Shown here piece by piece: positions 41,554 through 50,195 of a stretch of DNA of 57,301 nt (positions within the stretch are counted from its first letter, which is position 1; the number at the start of each line of letters is the position of its first letter). Location of the stretch: positions 1-57,301 of the forward strand of contig NZ_FOJJ01000009.1 of assembly GCF_900111775.1 (NCBI RefSeq). The letters are read 5' to 3'. Both the position numbers and the translations under genes were made by a program. Origin of the DNA: Desulfuromonas acetexigens (GTDB lineage Bacteria > Desulfobacterota > Desulfuromonadia > Desulfuromonadales > Trichloromonadaceae). Under the pieces are notes generated by a model. The model made no database searches, was not told where the DNA came from, and saw nothing but the letters and a program-made list of their open reading frames with translations.

Positions 41554-43320
41554 TCACCAGAAGAAGATGAAGGACATCACCGAGAGGCAAAGGACCGCGA
41601 GCAGCACCCCGATCCCCACCGGGTAGGCGCCGAGCCGGCTGCGGCGCTCGATGGCCGCGTCGATGGCGGACAGATTTCGATCGCCTCCTGTCGGTCCGGT
41701 AAAAAGGTGTACAGCCGTTTTTTGGATGTTGGCTCCAGGATCCGAAAAAAAGGCCGCCATTCGTGCGGGCAAGCGGTGAGAAAATGTGCGATCGGCCCAA
41801 CTGTTGAGCCCGTTGAAGATGGTGGCGGCGGTGTTATGAAAGAGCCGGCCGCCCTTGCGATAGAACCAGTCGGTATCCAGGGAGATCGTTTCCGTGCGTT
41901 TAAGCAAAGGCAGTAGCAGAAAAAAAGCCAGGGCCGAAAACATCAGCAATTGTAGCTGGTTGAGGGTGTGCTCGAAGGTATAGGCCTGGAAATCCACCGG
42001 GTATGGGAGGATGTCGTACAGCGGTTGTGGATAGAGGCCGAGGAAGATACAGATAAAGGCGAGAAGGGCCATAGCGACGAGCATGTGCTTGGGTGGTTCA
42101 CCGGGGCGCAGTCCGTTGTCTTTGGCGAAAAAGACGAAATAGGGGAACTTGATGCCGGCGTGGAGAAAAACCCCGGCTGAGGCGAGTTCGAGAACCAGCC
42201 AGACCCAGAAGAAACCTTCGTGAACCCCCGCTTCAATGATCATCGGCTTGCTGGTATACCCGGAAAAGCCCGGGAAGCTGGAAATGGCCAGGGCGCCAAT
42301 GGTGCCGAAGATCATGGTCAGCGGCATAGTCTTGTAGAGCCCACCTAGGTCGGTGCATTTGCTCTTAGTGGTCATGTAGAGTACCGCTCCGGCACTCATC
42401 CAGAGCAGCGCTTTGTAGATGATGTGACAGAAGGCGTGCGCCACCGCGCCGCTGATCGCCATGGCGGTGCCGATGCCGATGCCGCAGATCATGAAGCCGA
42501 CCTGATTGATGATGGAGTAGGCAAGGATGCGCCGCATGTCATTTTCGAGGATCGCATAGACGATTCCGTAGAGCGCCATGAAACAGCCGACGACCATCAG
42601 GATTTCCCAGCCGGCGAAGCCGCGAATCAGGGTGTAGACGGCGGTTTTGGTAGTGTAGGCGGTCATGATGACCCCGCCGGTGACGGTGGCCTCGGGGTAG
42701 GCGTCGGAAAGCCAGGAACTGATCGGCGGCGCGGCAGCGTTGACCAAAAAGCCGATCAGAATCAGGTAGGTCGGCAGCCCGCGCAGGTCGAAGCTGTCGA
42801 AAGCCACCGAGCCCGTGGCCTGCACTTGGAGCAGGATGCCGGCGAGCAGGCAGAGTCCGCCGAAGATATGCACCATGACATAACGGAAAGCCGCTCCATA
42901 GGCCCGTTCGGTATTGCGTGCCAAAACCAGGAAAGTGGAAGTGACGGCCATGACCTCCCAGAAGAGGTAGAGGGTGATCAGATCGCCGGCAAAAACTGCA
43001 CCGATACTGGCACCGATGTAGGCCAGGGCGGCCGCGTGCTCATAGCGCGTTTTCAGGTGTAGGGCGAAGAGAAAGCAGGCCAGGGCATTGATGGTAAAGA
43101 CGTAGCCGAAAGCCTTGCTCAGTTTGTCGACCCGCAGCAGATGAAGGTCGAAACCAAGCAGCTGATAAGACCAAGCCAGCCCGAAGTCGAGCTGGGTGAC
43201 GGCCCAGAACGCCGCGGCCGGAGCCAGTAGGATCAGAACCCGCCGTCCGAATAGAGGCAAGAGCCAGATCAGCAGCGCGGCGGCGAAGAAGAAGAGCGAA
43301 GGGTGCAGGCTAGCGCTCAT
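41554..43320 (-). CDS. Mrp/complex I-type antiporter subunit, third D-like paralogue
   Basis: A 588-residue polytopic protein of the NuoL/M/N and MrpD family, with about 14 membrane helices. The helix-5 glutamate is kept (TLYLFWEVMAVTSTF). The usual helix-7 Lys and His of K-A-x-x-P-x-H-x-W-L-P are replaced (FLVNAAAPPISSWLSDAY, about residues 188-205). A later Lys is kept in AYTTKTAVYTLIRG. A C-terminal extension of about 100 residues ends in one more helix (AVLCLSVMSFIFFW). It is the last gene of the antiporter operon. Because a pump-path residue differs, it may be a coupling or structural subunit rather than an equal proton channel. Confidence 0.85.
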   Translation of the reverse strand: MSASLHPSLFFFAAALLIWLLPLFGRRVLILLAPAAAFWAVTQLDFGLAWSYQLLGFDLHLLRVDKLSKAFGYVFTINALACFLFALHLKTRYEHAAALAYIGASIGAVFAGDLITLYLFWEVMAVTSTFLVLARNTERAYGAAFRYVMVHIFGGLCLLAGILLQVQATGSVAFDSFDLRGLPTYLILIGFLVNAAAPPISSWLSDAYPEATVTGGVIMTAYTTKTAVYTLIRGFAGWEILMVVGCFMALYGIVYAILENDMRRILAYSIINQVGFMICGIGIGTAMAISGAVAHAFCHIIYKALLWMSAGAVLYMTTKSKCTDLGGLYKTMPLTMIFGTIGALAISSFPGFSGYTSKPMIIEAGVHEGFFWVWLVLELASAGVFLHAGIKFPYFVFFAKDNGLRPGEPPKHMLVAMALLAFICIFLGLYPQPLYDILPYPVDFQAYTFEHTLNQLQLLMFSALAFFLLLPLLKRTETISLDTDWFYRKGGRLFHNTAATIFNGLNSWADRTFSHRLPARMAAFFSDPGANIQKTAVHLFTGPTGGDRNLSAIDAAIERRSRLGAYPVGIGVLLAVLCLSVMSFIFFW

Positions 43321-43576
43321 AGTAATCCTCCTTGCGCTTGAGCAGATACCCGAGCCCTTTGGAAACCAGGATGATCGCTACGCAGGCGATAAAGCCGAAG
43401 AGGGCATAGAATCCCGGCCAGCCTTCCATCGATGAAAAGAGGGTGTGCTTGTGCAGAAAGAAGTCAGGCAACACCAGCAAGGCCAGAACGACATAAAAAC
43501 CGATCCGCAGCCGTTTAATGTTGCGCGGGTGGTCGAACCAGTCCCATTCCTTCGGTTGTTTCTTGTCTGGAAGCAT
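43310..43576 (-). CDS. Small membrane protein of the antiporter operon
   Basis: An 88-residue protein with two membrane helices: about residues 27-43 (FYVVLALLVLPDFFLH) and 55-75 (FYALFGFIACVAIILVSKGL). Both ends are charged (WDWFDHPRNIKRLR and LLKRKEDYYER). It lies between two D-type subunits and overlaps the start of the following gene by 11 nt, so it is co-translated. I recognise no named family. It is probably an accessory or assembly subunit of the same complex. Confidence 0.8.
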   Translation of the reverse strand: MLPDKKQPKEWDWFDHPRNIKRLRIGFYVVLALLVLPDFFLHKHTLFSSMEGWPGFYALFGFIACVAIILVSKGLGYLLKRKEDYYER

Positions 43577-43585
43577 ACCGTGACC

Positions 43586-45058
43586 TCAGGGAAACAGGGC
43601 GAGATGAGCCAGCCCATAAAAGATATCGGAGTAAAAGAAGAGCGCGAGCGATGCCAGGGCCGTAACTGACAGGGGCAGCAGGCAGAATATCGGTGCTTCT
43701 TGAATACCGGTCGCTTCTTCCCCTTCGGGGGCCTTGGCGAAAAATCCCCGGTAAACGATGGGGAAGAAATAGGCGGCATTGAGCAGGGAACTGATGAGCA
43801 GTACCAGCAAAAGGAGCAAGTGATCCCCCTCGACCGCGCCGATAACAAGATTCCACTTGCTGATGAAGCCCCCCATCGGCGGCATGCCGATGATGCTCAT
43901 CGAGCCGAGAAAAAAGGCCAGATAGGTGATCGGCATTTTGCGGCCGAGACCATCCATCTGGCTGATGTATTTTTTGTGATGGGCCACGTAGATCGCCCCG
44001 GCGCAGAAGAAGAGGGTGATCTTGCCGAAGGCGTGCATGGCGATGTGCAGGATGCCGCCGGTCATCCCCGCCGCCGTCAGCATGCCGGCGCCGAGAATCA
44101 TGTAGGAGAGTTGGCCGATGGTCGAATAGGCCAGCCGCCGCTTGAGGTTGTCCTGGGTCAGAGCGACCAGCGAGGCCACGAGGATGGTGATCGAGGCGAT
44201 GGTGGTGATAACCACCCCGAGATTCAGATCGCGCAGCAGGTCGGGGCCGAAAATGTCGAAAATCACCCGCATAATGGAGAAAACCCCGACCTTGACCACG
44301 GCCACGCCGTGGAGGAAGGAACTGACCGGGGTCGGTGCCACCATCGCCGCCGGCAGCCAGCCGTGGAAGGGCATGATCCCGGCCTTGGCGAAACCGAAGA
44401 TGAAGAGGACCAGAAGCAGCGTGACGGTACTCGGCGAGGCGCAGCCGGTGAGGATGCCGCCCTGGGTGAAGTCGAGGGTTCCGGCCAGCTGATAGGTGAT
44501 GAGCATCGCCGGCAGGGCCAGGCCGATGGAGGTGCCGAGGATGTAGGTGAGGTATTTGCGTCCCGAGGCGCGGGCCTCGTCGTTCTGTTCATGGGTGACC
44601 AGCGGGTAGGTCGAGAGGGAGAGCATCTCGTAAAAGAGATACATGGTCAGCAGGTTGGCCGAGAAGGCCACGCCGATCGTCGCCGAGATCGCCACTGCGA
44701 AGGAAGCGAAGTAGCGGGTCTGGTCATGCTCCCCGAGGCTGCGCATGTAGCCGATGGAATAGAGGGAGGTGAAGATCCAGAGGAAAGAAGCGACCAGGGC
44801 GAAAAAGAGCCCCATGCCGTCGACCCGCAGCTGAATCGGCACGCCCGGGATGACTTCCGCCAGGGTCAGTTCGAAGCCGCCCCCCTGCATGACGGTGGGA
44901 ATCATCGCGGCAACGATCATGAACTTGGCGACCGCCGCCATCAGGGTACTGCCTTCGCGCAGGTTGGGCGCCCGGTCGTTGAAGGCCATGATCGGCAAGG
45001 TCGCCAGCAGGGAGACGAGAATCGCGACCAGAGGCCAGATGGAATATGAATACGCCAT
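43586..45058 (-). CDS. mrpD: Monovalent cation/H+ antiporter subunit D (second copy)
   Basis: A 490-residue NuoM/MrpD-type subunit with 14 predicted membrane helices. The ion-path residues are present: the helix-5 Glu in YLFYEMLSLSTYPLV, and the Lys and His in FAKAGIMPFHGWLPAA. A further Lys lies in VAVVKVGVFSIMRV. It works in the Mrp complex, exchanging Na+ or another cation for H+, or in a related proton-translocating complex. It lies 64 nt after the first D subunit. Confidence 0.92.
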   Translation of the reverse strand: MAYSYSIWPLVAILVSLLATLPIMAFNDRAPNLREGSTLMAAVAKFMIVAAMIPTVMQGGGFELTLAEVIPGVPIQLRVDGMGLFFALVASFLWIFTSLYSIGYMRSLGEHDQTRYFASFAVAISATIGVAFSANLLTMYLFYEMLSLSTYPLVTHEQNDEARASGRKYLTYILGTSIGLALPAMLITYQLAGTLDFTQGGILTGCASPSTVTLLLVLFIFGFAKAGIMPFHGWLPAAMVAPTPVSSFLHGVAVVKVGVFSIMRVIFDIFGPDLLRDLNLGVVITTIASITILVASLVALTQDNLKRRLAYSTIGQLSYMILGAGMLTAAGMTGGILHIAMHAFGKITLFFCAGAIYVAHHKKYISQMDGLGRKMPITYLAFFLGSMSIIGMPPMGGFISKWNLVIGAVEGDHLLLLLVLLISSLLNAAYFFPIVYRGFFAKAPEGEEATGIQEAPIFCLLPLSVTALASLALFFYSDIFYGLAHLALFP

Positions 45059-45122
45059 AGTCTCTCTTTATTCCCGAGGGATGGAAGAATGAACAGGGTG
45101 AATATCGGTCATGGCCGAGATC

Positions 45123-46604
45123 TCAGAATCCCGCCGGGATGGCCAGGCGGATGATGTTGGTCACGAGTGGTCCCGAACCGAAACCGACGGCGATCAGGGC
45201 GATGGCCGAGAGCACCAGGGAATTCAGCAACAAAGCCGGCGCTTCTTGACGGGGAAGCACCTCGTGCCCGTGGGCCTCTTTGCGGAAAAAGGCGATCTCG
45301 ATAATGCGGAAAAAGATCACGGCGTTGACCAGACTGCTGAAGATCAAGGCCACGACATAGCCCCATTGACCCGCTTCGATGCCGCCGAGGAGCAGATACC
45401 ACTTGCTGAAAAAGCCGCAGGTGGGGGGGATGCCGATCATGGCGAAGGCGCCGACGGTGAAGGCCGCCATGGTCACCGGCATCTTCCGGTAGAGCCCGGT
45501 GAGATCCTCGAAGCGCAGGCTGCCGGTGCGGTAGTGGATGGCCGCTGCCGCCAGGAAAAGGCAGAGGGTCATCAGCGCGTCGTTGACGATATGCAGGATG
45601 GCGCCGGTCATCCCCTGGGCGTTGGCCAACCAGACCCCGCCGACCATGTAGCCGACCTCGGCGACGATGATATAGGTCAGCATCCGCCTTAAATCCCTCT
45701 GGGCCAGGGCCAGAGAGGAGGCGCAGATGATCGCCGCCGCCGCGACCCAGACGATCGCCGCCTGCACCCCGGCATGCTGGAAAAAGGTATAGCTGGGGGT
45801 GAAGACCGCGAAGATGACCCGGATCATCAGGTAAACGGTGACCTTGGTCATGAGCGGCGCGATGAGCAGGCCGGCGCCGGTGGGGGCGAGGGAATAGGCG
45901 TTGGGCAGCCAGTTGTGCAAGGGGAAGAAGGCCATCTTTACCCACAGTCCGACCATGATGAAGCCGAACGCCGTGGCCAGGGCGGCGGGGGCGTCGAGAC
46001 CGGCGATGCGCGAGGCGATGTCGGCCATGTTCAAGGTGCCGGTGAGGATATAGAGATAGCCGACGCCGAGCAGATAGAAACAGGCGCCGATGGAGCCCAT
46101 GATGATGTAGTTGAAACTCGCCAGCGGAGCGCGCCCCTTGCCCATGGCGATGAGGCCGTAGGTGGTGATGGAGGTGATTTCCAGCAGCACGTAGAGGTTG
46201 AAGGCGTCCCCGGTCAGCACCAGCCCGAAAAGGCCGGCGATGAGAATGAGATAGAGGGTGAAGAAGAGATGTTCCCGCCCCGGCAGTTCCCGTTCCACGC
46301 ATTTGAAGGCGGCGAGGGTGGCGATCAGGGCAACCAGGCTGATCAGCACCATCATCAAGGCGCTGAGGTGGTCGATCACCAGTTCGATGCCGAAGGGGGG
46401 ACGCCAGTTCCCCACCGTGTAGCGATAGGCGCCATGGCGCAGCACGTTGAGCAGGGTCACCCCGGAGAAGGCCGTGGAAAAGGCCAGGGCGAGTGTGACC
46501 AGCGGCGCGATCCAATTGCGCGACAGACGGCCGAGCAGATTGACGAAAAAGGCGGTCAAAAGCGGCGCGGCCAGGGCGTAGAGATGGAGGTTGCTGGTGG
46601 TCAT
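45123..46604 (-). CDS. mrpD: Monovalent cation/H+ antiporter subunit D (first copy)
   Basis: A 493-residue MrpD-type polytopic protein. The helix-5 Glu is in LYVLLEITSITTYGL, and the helix-7 Lys and His are in LWVKMAFFPLHNWLPNAY, so its proton path looks intact. A Lys follows in LIAPLMTKVTVYLMIRV. It overlaps the mrpC stop by 4 nt (ATGA). A long frame in another register over this gene is only a shadow. It is the most MrpD-like of the three paralogues by position after B and C. Confidence 0.93.
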   Translation of the reverse strand: MTTSNLHLYALAAPLLTAFFVNLLGRLSRNWIAPLVTLALAFSTAFSGVTLLNVLRHGAYRYTVGNWRPPFGIELVIDHLSALMMVLISLVALIATLAAFKCVERELPGREHLFFTLYLILIAGLFGLVLTGDAFNLYVLLEITSITTYGLIAMGKGRAPLASFNYIIMGSIGACFYLLGVGYLYILTGTLNMADIASRIAGLDAPAALATAFGFIMVGLWVKMAFFPLHNWLPNAYSLAPTGAGLLIAPLMTKVTVYLMIRVIFAVFTPSYTFFQHAGVQAAIVWVAAAAIICASSLALAQRDLRRMLTYIIVAEVGYMVGGVWLANAQGMTGAILHIVNDALMTLCLFLAAAAIHYRTGSLRFEDLTGLYRKMPVTMAAFTVGAFAMIGIPPTCGFFSKWYLLLGGIEAGQWGYVVALIFSSLVNAVIFFRIIEIAFFRKEAHGHEVLPRQEAPALLLNSLVLSAIALIAVGFGSGPLVTNIIRLAIPAGF

Positions 46605-46990
46605 TCGCTGATCCTCTCCAGGATTTCATCCTCTTCGAGGGTGCCGTATTCCCGGTGGATGCGCTGCAACACCGCCAAGGCCACACCGGTGACGCTGACC
46701 GAAACGACGATGGCGGTGAGCATCAGCACGTGCGGGAGGGGGTTGACGATCTGGGTGGGATCGATCCCTTCGGCCAGCACCTTGTATTTGTCGAGAATCG
46801 GGATGCCGCCCCCGCGTTTGACCCCGGTGGAGACAAAAAAGAGGATGATCGCCGTCTGGAAGATGTTCATCCCCAGCAGCTTCTTGACCAGGTTGCGCTT
46901 GCCGATCATGGCATAGAAGCCGATCATCATCAGCACGACGTAGATCCAGTAGTTGTATTTGGCGACGACTTCCTGAAGTATTCCGTCCAT
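46601..46990 (-). CDS. mrpC: Antiporter subunit C (NuoK-like)
   Basis: A 129-residue protein with three membrane helices of the MrpC/NuoK family. The first helix is WIYVVLMMIGFYAMIGKRNL, the second has KKLLGMNIFQTAIILFFVS, and the third has LPHVLMLTAIVVSVSVTGVA with the conserved LTAIVVS pattern. It lies one base after mrpB and overlaps the next gene by 4 nt. Confidence 0.94.
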   Translation of the reverse strand: MDGILQEVVAKYNYWIYVVLMMIGFYAMIGKRNLVKKLLGMNIFQTAIILFFVSTGVKRGGGIPILDKYKVLAEGIDPTQIVNPLPHVLMLTAIVVSVSVTGVALAVLQRIHREYGTLEEDEILERISE

Positions 46991-46991
46991 A

Positions 46992-47471
46992 TCAGAGCCC
47001 CTCGTCCATTTCGCCGCCCGAGGAAATATCCCAGAAGAGCGACACCATGATGCTCATGACCGCCAGGCCGACGCCGACCTCGACCAGAAAGATTCCGAAG
47101 GAGCGCCATTCGATGGGACCCATCGGGATCAGCTTGTCGAGGGCGCTGTAGTCGAGGAAGAGCCCGCCCATGACCGCACAGAGGGCAGCGACGCCGGTGA
47201 AGATCAGCGCGCCGGTATTGGCCAGCACGGCGTTGGCCCCTTCGGAGAAGTGGCGGATCGAGGTCTTCAGGTCATAGGCCAAAGCCAGCAGGATGAAGGA
47301 GGCGCCGAGCGCCACCCCCCCCTGGAAGCCGCCCCCCGGGCTGTAATGGCCGTGCACGATGACGTACAGGCCGAAGAGCTGCACGAAGGGGACCAGCAGG
47401 CGCACGCTGGTCTTGATGATCGGGCTGTCCCCCAGGTGCTGACCGGTGGCCCGTTCCATGCGTCGTTTCAT
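46992..47471 (-). CDS. mrpB: Antiporter subunit B
   Basis: A 159-residue MrpB family protein (MnhB domain). The diagnostic segment is LFGLYVIVHGHYSPGGGFQG and GVALGASFILLALAY. Four membrane helices are likely. It starts at ATG 47471, which overlaps the stop of the A-like C-terminal gene by 4 nt. Confidence 0.94.
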   Translation of the reverse strand: MKRRMERATGQHLGDSPIIKTSVRLLVPFVQLFGLYVIVHGHYSPGGGFQGGVALGASFILLALAYDLKTSIRHFSEGANAVLANTGALIFTGVAALCAVMGGLFLDYSALDKLIPMGPIEWRSFGIFLVEVGVGLAVMSIMVSLFWDISSGGEMDEGL

Positions 47472-47740
47472 GGCTTGTTCCTCCGCAGCACGCTGGCGAC
47501 GGCCATGCCGGCGCAGAAGATGACGACCGTTTCGAACATGGTGTCGTACCCCCGGTAATCCCCGAGCACTGCCGTGACGACGTTCGGCACATGCGTCTCC
47601 GCCACCGCATTCTCAATGTAATAGGGAGAAAGGTGGCGGTTGGCCGGAGACTGGGGATCGCCCCAGGTGGGAAAGTCCCGGGTGCCGTAGAGCAGCAGGA
47701 TGCCGGTGATGACCGTGGCGATAAGGGCGAGCGCTTTCAA
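47468..47740 (-). CDS. Antiporter subunit A, C-terminal part as a separate protein (MbhE-like)
   Basis: A 90-residue two-helix protein matching the C-terminal end of fused MrpA, encoded separately as in Mbh-type clusters. The first helix is ALALIATVITGILLLYGTRD. The conserved PNVVTAVLGDYRGYDTMFE stretch precedes the second helix. The start is TTG at 47740, overlapping the previous stop as TTGA, with GAAGGAG at 6 nt. A longer upstream frame is spurious because it overlaps the DUF4040 gene. The TTG start makes this gene easy to miss or misplace. Confidence 0.88.
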   Translation of the reverse strand: MKALALIATVITGILLLYGTRDFPTWGDPQSPANRHLSPYYIENAVAETHVPNVVTAVLGDYRGYDTMFETVVIFCAGMAVASVLRRNKP

Positions 47741-47982
47741 TCCTTGCTCCTTCGGTTGGTGCGCAGAATGGCGGCGATGAAGAGGACGGTGCTGATGCCG
47801 GCGCCGACGGTCGCTTCGGTGAAGGCCACGTCCACGGCCCCCATCTCCGCCCAGAGCAGGCACATGAGAAAGCTGTAGACGCCGAAGATGATCGTCGCCG
47901 AGAGCAGGTCCTTGACGGTGATGGTGGCCAGGGCGCAAACGACCACCAAGAGCAGAATGAGGAGATCAAGCTGCCAGATCAT
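47737..47982 (-). CDS. Antiporter subunit A, DUF4040 part as a separate protein (MbhD-like)
   Basis: An 81-residue three-helix protein matching the DUF4040 segment of MrpA (MbhD in hydrogenase operons). It shows LIVVVCALATITVKDLL-like (here LVVVCALATITVKDLLSATI) and MGAVDVAFTEATVGAGISTV with the conserved acidic residues. It overlaps mrpG upstream (ATGA) and the next gene (TTGA). Together with the next gene it replaces the long C-terminal half of canonical MrpA. Confidence 0.9.
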   Translation of the reverse strand: MIWQLDLLILLLVVVCALATITVKDLLSATIIFGVYSFLMCLLWAEMGAVDVAFTEATVGAGISTVLFIAAILRTNRRSKD

Positions 47983-48308
47983 GGGGTGTTCTTCTCCTTG
48001 GTCCAGGGTTTGACGCCGATCAGCAGCGCGGCGTCGGTGATGGCGTGGGTGGCGGTGGGGCTGGAGATGAAGACGAAAGCGGCGATGAAGAGAATCTTGA
48101 TGCTCACCAGCACCGTCGCCAGGGAGAGATCCCCCAGGTTATAGACCGCAATGCCGACCAGAACCAGAACCGCAGCCAGGGAGTCGCATTTGCCGGCGGC
48201 CTGGACGCGGGTGTAGAAATCGGGAAAACGCAGGATGCCGAGGGTGCCGACGATGAAAAAAAAGAGCCCGGCGGAAATCAGGACGATGCTGACGATATTG
48301 AGGATCAT
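47979..48308 (-). CDS. mrpG: Antiporter subunit G
   Basis: A 109-residue three-helix MrpG protein. The family pattern GTLGILRFPDFYTRVQAAGK and DSLAAVLVLVG is clear. A short charged tail ends KEKNTP. It starts 14 nt after mrpF and overlaps the next gene by 4 nt. Confidence 0.94.
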   Translation of the reverse strand: MILNIVSIVLISAGLFFFIVGTLGILRFPDFYTRVQAAGKCDSLAAVLVLVGIAVYNLGDLSLATVLVSIKILFIAAFVFISSPTATHAITDAALLIGVKPWTKEKNTP

Positions 48309-48322
48309 GGCGACCTAACCCC

Positions 48323-48607
48323 TTACTGATGGTCTTCCAGATGAATGCTTCTGCGATGCAAAAAGAATTTGGCCGAACCGAGGGTGGCGATAAAGTTGAG
48401 CATGGCGTAGGCGATGGCGATATCGACGAACATCCCCACGTTGTCGAAAAGCAGACCGATCAGCAAGAGCAGTGCCGTGGTCTTGGTGCCGATCACGTTG
48501 CCGCCGAGCATCCGATCGAGGATGGTGGGGCCGGCCAGCACCCGGTAGAGGGAGAGGAACATCAGCAGTATCAAGGCGATGGCTACGGCAAGGAAGAACT
48601 GTTCCAT
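48323..48607 (-). CDS. mrpF: Antiporter subunit F
   Basis: A 94-residue MrpF protein with three membrane helices. The conserved YRVLAGPTILDRMLGGNVIG loop follows the first helix, and DIAIAYAMLNFIATLGSAKF lies in the third. Its ATG shares one base with the mrpE stop (TAATG). Confidence 0.94.
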   Translation of the reverse strand: MEQFFLAVAIALILLMFLSLYRVLAGPTILDRMLGGNVIGTKTTALLLLIGLLFDNVGMFVDIAIAYAMLNFIATLGSAKFFLHRRSIHLEDHQ

Positions 48608-49089
48608 TATTTTCCTCCTTCCAGGGCGGCGGCGATGCGCCGCTCCATGGCGCTGCCCGCTAGCGACTGGGCGCCGCTCTCGGTCAGGGCATAGACGAGC
48701 AGTTCATCCTCTTCGATATCGACGGTGACGGTGCCGGGGGTCAGGGTGATGGACTGGGCCAGGGTGACCTTGGAGATGGGGCGCTTCAGGTTTGTTTTGA
48801 AACGGACCAGCTGCGGATCGATCAGATCGAGCATGCGCGGATGCAGAACGATATAGGTGACCTGCAGATTGGAGATGAGGATTTCCCAGAAGAGCCAGGG
48901 CAGGTAGAAGAGGATGCCGAAAAAGCCTCGCCCCCAGCTTTTCGGATCGCCGTAGAGGAGCAGGCTGTGGCTGAAGTGGGCGATCAGCAGGCAGGAAACG
49001 ACCCCGAGGGAGAGGTGAAAGGCATCGAACATGCCCGACATGACCACCCAGAAGGCGAACATGACAAAAAAGGTGACGACCTTGGCCAT
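48607..49089 (-). CDS. mrpE: Antiporter subunit E
   Basis: A 160-residue MrpE protein. Two N-terminal helices are followed by the conserved soluble part (LTPGTVTVDIEEDELLVYAL, which carries the family TLTPGT motif). It is the first gene of the operon E-F-G-A'-A''-B-C-D-D-small-D. The start is the ATG at 49089 with AAGGG at 7 nt. A TTG two codons earlier is less likely. Confidence 0.92.
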   Translation of the reverse strand: MAKVVTFFVMFAFWVVMSGMFDAFHLSLGVVSCLLIAHFSHSLLLYGDPKSWGRGFFGILFYLPWLFWEILISNLQVTYIVLHPRMLDLIDPQLVRFKTNLKRPISKVTLAQSITLTPGTVTVDIEEDELLVYALTESGAQSLAGSAMERRIAAALEGGK

Positions 49090-49277
49090 GGGCAACCCTT
49101 TGCGTCGTGATGGTTGGCGAAACGGGAAGAACGGACCAAACCGATTGAAAAAACATCGGTTTAGGATTTATTGTAGAGCGGTGCACGGATGCACTTTGGT
49201 TTTGCCAATAATAAAACGCCAGTCCTGTTTAGCAGTTTTAAATCTTAGGGTCAAGGAAATCCGGTGTCCGATTGAGG

Positions 49278-49306
49278 TTGTCAAGGCCTCGGGCTTTCTC
49301 TATAAT
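49278..49306 (+). promoter_or_regulatory. Strong sigma70 promoter of the nitrilase-family gene
   Basis: TTGTCA (49278-49283), a 17-bp spacer and TATAAT (49301-49306) lie about 98 nt before the ATG. This is the best-matching promoter in the 314-nt gap (49090-49403) between mrpE and this divergent gene. The rest of the gap is plain AT-rich sequence. A weak TTGACC...TAAACA pair facing mrpE was seen but is not called. Confidence 0.75.
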
Positions 49307-49403
49307 TGCCCAGCGTCGTTGGAGATTATCCTATCGCTTTGGATTTTTAATAAAAATAGAACGCAATTCTAAAAAATTAAATGGACCGGAAAGGACAGGG
49401 GAC

Positions 49404-50195
49404 ATGGAACGCAGGATACACGCGGCAGCCGTCCAATTCAACATCGCTCTCGGCGAGGTGGAGACCAACCTCGAACGCGCCCTGGCCGCCCTTCGCCGGG
49501 TGCGCGAGCAAGGCGCCGAGCTCGCGGTGCTGCCGGAGATGTGGAGCACCGGCTACGACTATAAACGCCTTCCCGAACTGGCCCGGGAAACCCCCCGGGT
49601 ACTGGAGGCGTTGCGGGATCTCGCCCGGGAGTTGGGGATGGTCCTGGTCGGCAGCCTGCCGGAAGGGCAGGGGGACCGGGTCTACAACACCGCCTATGTT
49701 GTTGATCAGGGGAAGGTTGTCGACAAATACCGCAAACTGCACCTCTTTTCCAACATGGGCGAAGACCGCTTCCTCGCCGCCGGCGACCGCACCCTGGTGG
49801 TGCCGACCTCGGTCGGGCGCCTCGGCGTCGCCATCTGCTACGATCTGCGTTTCCCCGAGCTCTTCCGCAAACTGGCGCTGGAAGGGGCGGAAATCCTCTG
49901 TCTCAGCGCCGAATGGCCGAAACCCCGGCAGGATCACTGGCGCACCCTGCTGCGCGCCCGCGCCATCGAAAACCAGTTCTTCGTCATCGCCGCCAACTGC
50001 TGCGGCATCCAGGGCAAGCTCGACTTTTTCGGCATGAGCCTGCTTATCGCCCCCCGGGGGGAAATCCTCGGCGAGGCCGGAGAGAGCGACACCGAACTGG
50101 TCGCCGCTTTCGATTTCGAGGAGATGGTCAACTACCGCACGCAGATCCGTTGTTACCAGGATCGTCGCCCGGAGGTCTACGGCACCCTGCCCTGA
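49404..50195 (+). CDS. Carbon-nitrogen hydrolase (nitrilase superfamily), omega-amidase-like
   Basis: A 263-residue cytoplasmic amidohydrolase. The Glu-Lys-Cys triad is visible: Glu in VLPEMWSTGYD, Lys in VDKYRKLHLFS, Cys in GVAICYDLRFPEL. The second Glu (near NTGRV-type loops) also fits. Such enzymes hydrolyse alpha-keto acid amides (YafV/Nit2-like), nitriles or carbamoyl compounds. The substrate cannot be read here. The start is the ATG at 49404. An upstream in-frame extension lacks coding character. It converges with a small minus-strand gene. Confidence 0.9.
   Translation: MERRIHAAAVQFNIALGEVETNLERALAALRRVREQGAELAVLPEMWSTGYDYKRLPELARETPRVLEALRDLARELGMVLVGSLPEGQGDRVYNTAYVVDQGKVVDKYRKLHLFSNMGEDRFLAAGDRTLVVPTSVGRLGVAICYDLRFPELFRKLALEGAEILCLSAEWPKPRQDHWRTLLRARAIENQFFVIAANCCGIQGKLDFFGMSLLIAPRGEILGEAGESDTELVAAFDFEEMVNYRTQIRCYQDRRPEVYGTLP

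Noticed and set aside
45109-46686. 525-codon minus-strand frame over the first mrpD
   Set aside because: It is in the wrong register, with an Arg/His/Pro-rich translation typical of a frame shadow. The true gene starts at 46604.
43700-46916. Long plus-strand frames opposite the mrpD genes
   Set aside because: Antisense shadows rich in Asp, Gly, His and Gln, as expected opposite hydrophobic genes.
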